DNA of 9,510 nt, from positions 1 to 9,510 of the forward strand of contig PNJM01000076.1 of NCBI GenBank assembly GCA_013821865.1, in the 5' to 3' direction. This DNA comes from Rhodocyclaceae bacterium (GTDB lineage Bacteria > Pseudomonadota > Gammaproteobacteria > Burkholderiales > Rhodocyclaceae). Positions 6,222 to 9,510 of the stretch are shown one piece after another. The notes below the pieces were generated by a model. The model was not told the DNA's origin. It was given only the letters and a program-made list of their open reading frames with translations, and searched no databases. Numbering within the stretch: position 1 is the first letter of the stretch; every line of letters begins with the position of its first letter. The translations under genes and the position numbers were made by a program.

Positions 6222-7214
6222 ATGTCAGAACTACTGAAGAGCATTGATGCCCGAACCAAGCTGGCCGGCACCAACAAGCTGGAACTGCTGCTGTTCTCCC
6301 TTGGCACGGACAGCCGTACCGGCCGCAAGGAAACCTTCGGCATCAACGTCTTCAAGGTGCGCGAAGTGATGCGCACGCCGCCCATCACCGCCGCGCCGGA
6401 AATGCCGGATGCGGTCGAGGGCATGGTTTCCCTGCGCGGCATGCTGGTTCCCGTGGTCGACCTGGCCAAATACGCCCATGTGGCGAACGACCAGCCGCGC
6501 GAGATCATGATCGTCACCGAATACAACGGCCACACCCAGGGCTTCCTGGTCGAGGCGGTGGATACCATCCTGCGCCTGGACTGGGCGCAGATGAAGGTGC
6601 CGCCCGAGATGCTGACCGCCCGCATGGGCGGGCTGGTCACCGCCGTGACCGAACTGGCCGACGGACGCCTGGTCATGCTGCTCGACGTCGAGCGGGTGCT
6701 GTCCGAAACGACGCACTTCGACGACAGCCTCATTTTCAAGGATATCCAGCCGATCAACCGCAGCGACGCCACGGTGGTGTTCGCCGACGACTCTTCCGTC
6801 GCCCGCCGCCAGATCCAGCAGACGCTGGAGGCGATGCAGGTGCGCTACGTGGCGGCGATCAACGGCAAGCAGGCCTGGGAGGAATTGCAGAAGCTCGCCT
6901 CCTACGCCGAGTCCACCGGGCGCACGGCGCGCGACGTGGTGAGCCTGGTGCTCACCGACATCGAGATGCCGGAAACCGACGGCTACATGCTGACCAAGAT
7001 GATCAAGAACGATCCGCGCTTCACCGGCATTCCCGTCCTCATGCATTCCTCTCTTTCCGGCATGTCGAACCAGCAACTGGGCCGTTCGGTGGGCGTGGAC
7101 GAGTACGTGGCGAAGTTCGAGCCGCAGCAACTGGCCACCACCATCAACCGGCTCCTGCGACCGGAGGAAGTCCCCGTGGGACAGCAGCATCCGCCGGCTG
7201 CGGTTGCCGCCTGA
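6222..7214 (+). CDS. cheV: Chemotaxis coupling/adaptation protein CheV (first of two)
   Basis: CheV joins a CheW-like domain, which bridges receptors and CheA, to a receiver domain that tunes coupling when phosphorylated. The 330-residue product has the CheW-like domain at about 17-165 ([43 protein letters not shown]) and the receiver at about 183-313. The acidic pocket is Asp189/Asp190 (FADDSSVARR), the phosphoacceptor is Asp246 (LTDIEMPETDGY) and the conserved Lys is Lys298 (YVAKFEP). MHSSLS (274-279) supplies the Ser/Thr switch position. The ATG at 6222 has GGAGGGGAG at 6206-6214. The frame is open further upstream but overlaps mcp there. A short insertion (about residues 30-36, DSRTGRK) distinguishes it from its paralogue downstream. 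The next gene starts 17 nt after its stop. Confidence 0.96.
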   Translation: MSELLKSIDARTKLAGTNKLELLLFSLGTDSRTGRKETFGINVFKVREVMRTPPITAAPEMPDAVEGMVSLRGMLVPVVDLAKYAHVANDQPREIMIVTEYNGHTQGFLVEAVDTILRLDWAQMKVPPEMLTARMGGLVTAVTELADGRLVMLLDVERVLSETTHFDDSLIFKDIQPINRSDATVVFADDSSVARRQIQQTLEAMQVRYVAAINGKQAWEELQKLASYAESTGRTARDVVSLVLTDIEMPETDGYMLTKMIKNDPRFTGIPVLMHSSLSGMSNQQLGRSVGVDEYVAKFEPQQLATTINRLLRPEEVPVGQQHPPAAVAA

Positions 7215-7217
7215 CGC

Positions 7218-7224
7218 CGGAGGG
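7218..7224 (+). promoter_or_regulatory. Ribosome binding site deciding the second cheV start
   Basis: CGGAGGG ends one base before an ATG at 7226 but seven bases before the in-frame ATG at 7232. Normal spacing favours 7232, shortening the product by two residues (MP). Confidence 0.6.
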
Positions 7225-7231
7225 CATGCCC

Positions 7232-8185
7232 ATGGACCGTACAGACAACTCCTTGCTCGAAAGCGTGGATGCCCGTACCAAGCTGGCGGGCTCGAATCGC
7301 ATGGAAATCCTGCTCTTCTCCCTCGGCACGCGGGAAACCTTCGGCATCAACGTGTTCAAGGTGCGGGAGGTGACCAAGACGCCGATGATCACACGGGCGC
7401 CCAACATGCCGCCCGGCGTCGAGGGGTTGATCTCCCTGCGCGGAAACGTCATTCCCGTGCTCTCTCTCGCCCGCGCCCTGAACCTGGAGGGCGCACCGCA
7501 GGGCCAGGGCGGCACCATGATGGTGACGGAATACAGCAAGCGCACGCTCGGCTTCCTGGTGCATGACGTGGACCGCATCATTCGTGTCGAATGGGACAAG
7601 GTCCGCGCCCCGGAGGGCCTGATCGCCGCCGGCCAGAGCTTCATCACCGCCATTACGGAGCTGCCGGAGGGCAGGCTGGTGTCCATCCTCGATGTCGAGC
7701 AGATCATGGCCAACACCTTTGGCGAGGCGCCGGTCACCAACGTCGTGCCGATGGGCGGCGACGCGGATTACAGCATCTTCTTCGTGGACGACTCGGCCGT
7801 GGCGCGCAAGAAGATCACCGAAACGCTGGATCGCATGGGCGTCAAGCACAAGCATGCGCTGAACGGAATGGAAGCGTGGAACCGGCTGTCCGGCATGGCG
7901 GCGCACGCCCAGCAAACCGGCGCCTGCATGGTCGACGAGGTCAACCTGATCCTAGTCGATGCCGAGATGCCGGAAATGGACGGTTATGTGCTGACGCGCC
8001 ACATCAAGAGCGATCCGCGCTTTGAAGGCATTCCGGTCGTCATGCACTCGTCGCTTTCGTCGGAGGCGAACCGGGCGATGGGCAAGAGCGTCGGTGTCGA
8101 TGCCTACGTGGCGAAGTTCGACGCCGAGGTGCTGGCCGAGACGCTGCGGCCGCTATTGGCCAGGGCGCATGCGCACAAGGAATGA
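7232..8185 (+). CDS. cheV: Chemotaxis coupling/adaptation protein CheV (second of two)
   Basis: This 317-residue paralogue of the preceding gene has the same CheW-like plus receiver layout. The CheW-like domain spans about 20-165, with [29 protein letters not shown] and [17 protein letters not shown]. The receiver spans about 180-310, with Asp186/Asp187 ([11 protein letters not shown]), phosphoacceptor Asp243 ([12 protein letters not shown]) and Lys295 (YVAKFDAE). Both phosphorylation and switch residues (MHSSLS, 271-276) are intact, so it should be functional. Compared with its neighbour it lacks the DSRTGRK insertion and differs through much of the coupling-domain middle, pointing to an old rather than recent duplication. 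It starts 17 nt after the first cheV, so the two are surely cotranscribed. With no cheW in the window, these two proteins carry the only local coupling domains. Confidence 0.95.
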   Translation: MDRTDNSLLESVDARTKLAGSNRMEILLFSLGTRETFGINVFKVREVTKTPMITRAPNMPPGVEGLISLRGNVIPVLSLARALNLEGAPQGQGGTMMVTEYSKRTLGFLVHDVDRIIRVEWDKVRAPEGLIAAGQSFITAITELPEGRLVSILDVEQIMANTFGEAPVTNVVPMGGDADYSIFFVDDSAVARKKITETLDRMGVKHKHALNGMEAWNRLSGMAAHAQQTGACMVDEVNLILVDAEMPEMDGYVLTRHIKSDPRFEGIPVVMHSSLSSEANRAMGKSVGVDAYVAKFDAEVLAETLRPLLARAHAHKE

Positions 8186-8187
8186 CT

Positions 8188-8200
8188 GCCGGAATCCGGC
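8188..8200 (+). repeat. Small inverted repeat between cheV and cheY
   Basis: GCCGGAATCCGGC is a perfect inverted repeat with almost no loop, three bases after the cheV stop and upstream of the cheY ribosome binding site (GGAGG, 8213-8217). It is short and has no T run; it may be chance or a mild leader structure. Confidence 0.35.
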
Positions 8201-8222
8201 GCAGGAACTAACGGAGGTAAAC

Positions 8223-8621
8223 ATGCCCGATATGAAAATGCGATTCCTGGTCGTCGACGATTTCTCGACCATGCGGCGCATCGTGCGCAACCTGCTCAAG
8301 GAACTGGGCTTCCTCAACGTCGATGAGGCGGAGGACGGCGCCGTGGCCCTGGCCAAGCTGACCGGCGAGCACTTCGACTTCGTCGTGACGGACTGGAACA
8401 TGCCCAACATGGACGGCCTGGCGCTGCTGCAGTCCATCCGCGCCAACGCGCAGCTCAAGCACCTGCCGGTGCTCATGATCACGGCGGAGGCGAAGAAGGA
8501 AAACATCATTATGGCGGCCCAGGCCGGCGCCAGCGGCTACATCGTCAAGCCGTTCACCGCGGCGACGCTTAACGAGAAGCTCAGCAAGATCTTCGAGAAG
8601 CTGGAAAAGGAAGCGGCCTGA
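8223..8621 (+). CDS. cheY: Chemotaxis response regulator CheY
   Basis: CheY is the single-domain receiver that, when phosphorylated by CheA, binds the flagellar switch protein FliM and changes rotation direction. The 132-residue product aligns with E. coli CheY without shift in its functional residues: Asp12 and Asp13 ([20 protein letters not shown]), phosphoacceptor Asp57 ([12 protein letters not shown]), Thr87 ([12 protein letters not shown]), Tyr106 and Lys109 (SGYIVKPFT). All activation and phosphorylation residues are intact. The ATG at 8223 has GGAGG at 8213-8217, five bases upstream; a longer in-frame opening from 8022 lies inside cheV and is not used. It sits 37 nt after cheV and 51 nt before cheZ, the usual cheY-cheZ pairing. 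Confidence 0.98.
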   Translation: MPDMKMRFLVVDDFSTMRRIVRNLLKELGFLNVDEAEDGAVALAKLTGEHFDFVVTDWNMPNMDGLALLQSIRANAQLKHLPVLMITAEAKKENIIMAAQAGASGYIVKPFTAATLNEKLSKIFEKLEKEAA

Positions 8622-8672
8622 GGCTGCCCCAACGGAACTCGGATTCCTTCCTTAAAAAAACGGGAGACTGGC

Positions 8673-9510
8673 ATGCCGAAGCGGTTCGGAATTAATGATA
8701 CGGGCGACTCGGAAGACCTGCAGGCGCTCTTTGACAGCATTGCCGCGCAGCCGCCGGCGCGCCGGCACCTGGAAGCCGTGGGCGGCACCGCCGCGACCGG
8801 CGATTCGGACGAGCTGGAGGCACTGTTCGACAGCGTCTCCGGGCAGTACGAGGCGCCGGTGAAAGCCGCTGCCTCCGCCACTGCCTCGGCCGGGCACGCC
8901 GCGCACAACTGCGACGCCCGGAAGGAAGCCCCCTCGGTGGACAATGTGTTCAATCGCATCGGGCACATGACGCGCGAGCTGCATGACACGCTGCGCCAGC
9001 TCGGCTACGACCGCGCCCTGGAGAATGCCGCCAAGGCCATTCCCGATGCGCGCCAGCGCCTCAACTACATCGCCCAGATGACCGAACAGGCGGCGAGCCG
9101 CGTGCTCAACGCCACCGATATCGCCAAGCCGATCGTGGATGATGTGCAGTCGAAGGCCACGGCGCTGAACGGGCGCTGGGACAGGCTGCTCGGCGGCGAC
9201 CTTTCCGTGGCCGAATTCAAGGCCCTGGCCGGCGACACCAAAGCCTTCCTGGGCGAGGTGCCGAAGCAGGCTGCCGCCGCCGGCGACCAGCTCATGGAAA
9301 TCATGATGGCGCAGGACTTTCAGGATCTCACCGGCCAGGTCATCAAGAAAGTCGTCGACCTGGCGCAGAGCCTGGAGTCGCAGCTCCTGCAGGTGCTGAT
9401 CGAGTCGATGCCCGAGGACAGGAAAGCCGAGGCGCCGGAAGGCTTGCTCAACGGCCCGGCGATGAACGCCGCGGGGCGCGCCGATGTCGTCAATACCCAG
9501 GAGCAGGTGG
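8673..9510 (+). CDS. cheZ: CheY-P phosphatase CheZ (partial at the window end)
   Basis: CheZ speeds loss of phosphate from CheY-P and ends the tumble or reversal signal. 279 codons are present and the frame runs off the window, so the C-terminus, where the known CheY-docking helix lies, is not visible. The active-site motif is intact: QDFQDLTGQVIKKV, with Asp218 and Gln222 corresponding to Asp143 and Gln147 of E. coli CheZ. Residues about 88-245 are helical and match the four-helix-bundle core (FNRIGHMTRELHDTLRQLGY, KAIPDARQRLNYIAQMTEQA). The N-terminus is longer than in E. coli and carries a duplicated motif, GDSEDLQALFDSIA (11-24) and GDSDELEALFDSVS (43-56). A low-complexity Ala-rich linker follows. 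The ATG at 8673 has GGGAGA at 8662-8667. Confidence 0.95.
   Translation, partial: MPKRFGINDTGDSEDLQALFDSIAAQPPARRHLEAVGGTAATGDSDELEALFDSVSGQYEAPVKAAASATASAGHAAHNCDARKEAPSVDNVFNRIGHMTRELHDTLRQLGYDRALENAAKAIPDARQRLNYIAQMTEQAASRVLNATDIAKPIVDDVQSKATALNGRWDRLLGGDLSVAEFKALAGDTKAFLGEVPKQAAAAGDQLMEIMMAQDFQDLTGQVIKKVVDLAQSLESQLLQVLIESMPEDRKAEAPEGLLNGPAMNAAGRADVVNTQEQV
8700..8846 (+). repeat. Duplicated 17-residue motif within cheZ
   Basis: Codons 10-26 (8700-8750, TGDSEDLQALFDSIAAQ) and codons 42-58 (8796-8846, TGDSDELEALFDSVSGQ) encode the same motif with 11 of 17 residues identical and mostly conservative changes elsewhere. The DNA differs at many third codon positions, so the copies have been kept at protein level rather than duplicated recently. 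Confidence 0.8.

Noticed and set aside
8022..8222. An upstream extension of the cheY frame
   Set aside because: It lies within cheV in another frame. The ATG at 8223 has GGAGG upstream and gives a normal 132-residue CheY.
8652..8660. TT followed by a run of seven A bases between cheY and cheZ as a reverse-strand terminator
   Set aside because: No stem adjoins the run and no gene points toward it from the right.

Overview
The window is a flagellar motor and chemotaxis cluster, all on the + strand, from a GC-rich proteobacterium. Gene order, the betaproteobacterial style of the MotA/MotB, CheV and CheY sequences, the C/G-rich intergenic repeat between cheR and cheB, and sigma-28-like promoters suggest a betaproteobacterium, perhaps Rhodocyclales or Burkholderiales. 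That placement is from recognition only; no search was run.

Layout: motA (24-884) and motB (965-1900) encode the proton-driven stator. They are followed by a 57-codon frame (1922-2095) whose first ~37 residues look like the extreme N-terminus of the histidine kinase CheA and whose last residues look like the C-terminal tail of a chemoreceptor ending in a CheR-docking pentapeptide. It reads as the scar of a deletion that removed most of cheA and probably cheW and an mcp. Next come cheR (2097-2948), an 84-nt hairpin-rich intergenic element where many relatives carry cheD, and cheB (3033-4187). A 214-nt regulatory gap (4188-4401) holds operator-like palindromes, a sigma-28-like promoter and two back-to-back hairpins. 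It leads into a chemoreceptor gene (4402-6108) that has almost no periplasmic region but a C-terminal cytoplasmic sensor-like domain. A second sigma-28-like promoter with a hairpin at its predicted start precedes two tandem cheV paralogues (6222-7214 and 7232-8185), cheY (8223-8621) and cheZ (8673 to beyond the window end).

How the genes work together: receptors are adapted by CheR (methylation) and CheB (demethylation or deamidation). The CheV proteins combine a CheW-like coupling domain with a receiver domain. CheY-P carries the signal to the flagellar switch, CheZ removes its phosphate, and MotA/MotB drive rotation. The kinase CheA, the dedicated coupler CheW and the deamidase CheD are absent here, so the pathway needs them from elsewhere in the genome unless it is degraded or the assembly has collapsed.

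No tRNA, rRNA, CRISPR array, insertion sequence or transposase was seen, and no gene-free stretch exceeds 300 bases. The most unusual points are the in-frame cheA'-'mcp scar, the duplicated CheY-docking-like motif at the CheZ N-terminus, hairpins placed right at both predicted sigma-28 starts, the hairpin covering the cheB ribosome binding site, and the receptor's C-terminal sensor-like domain.
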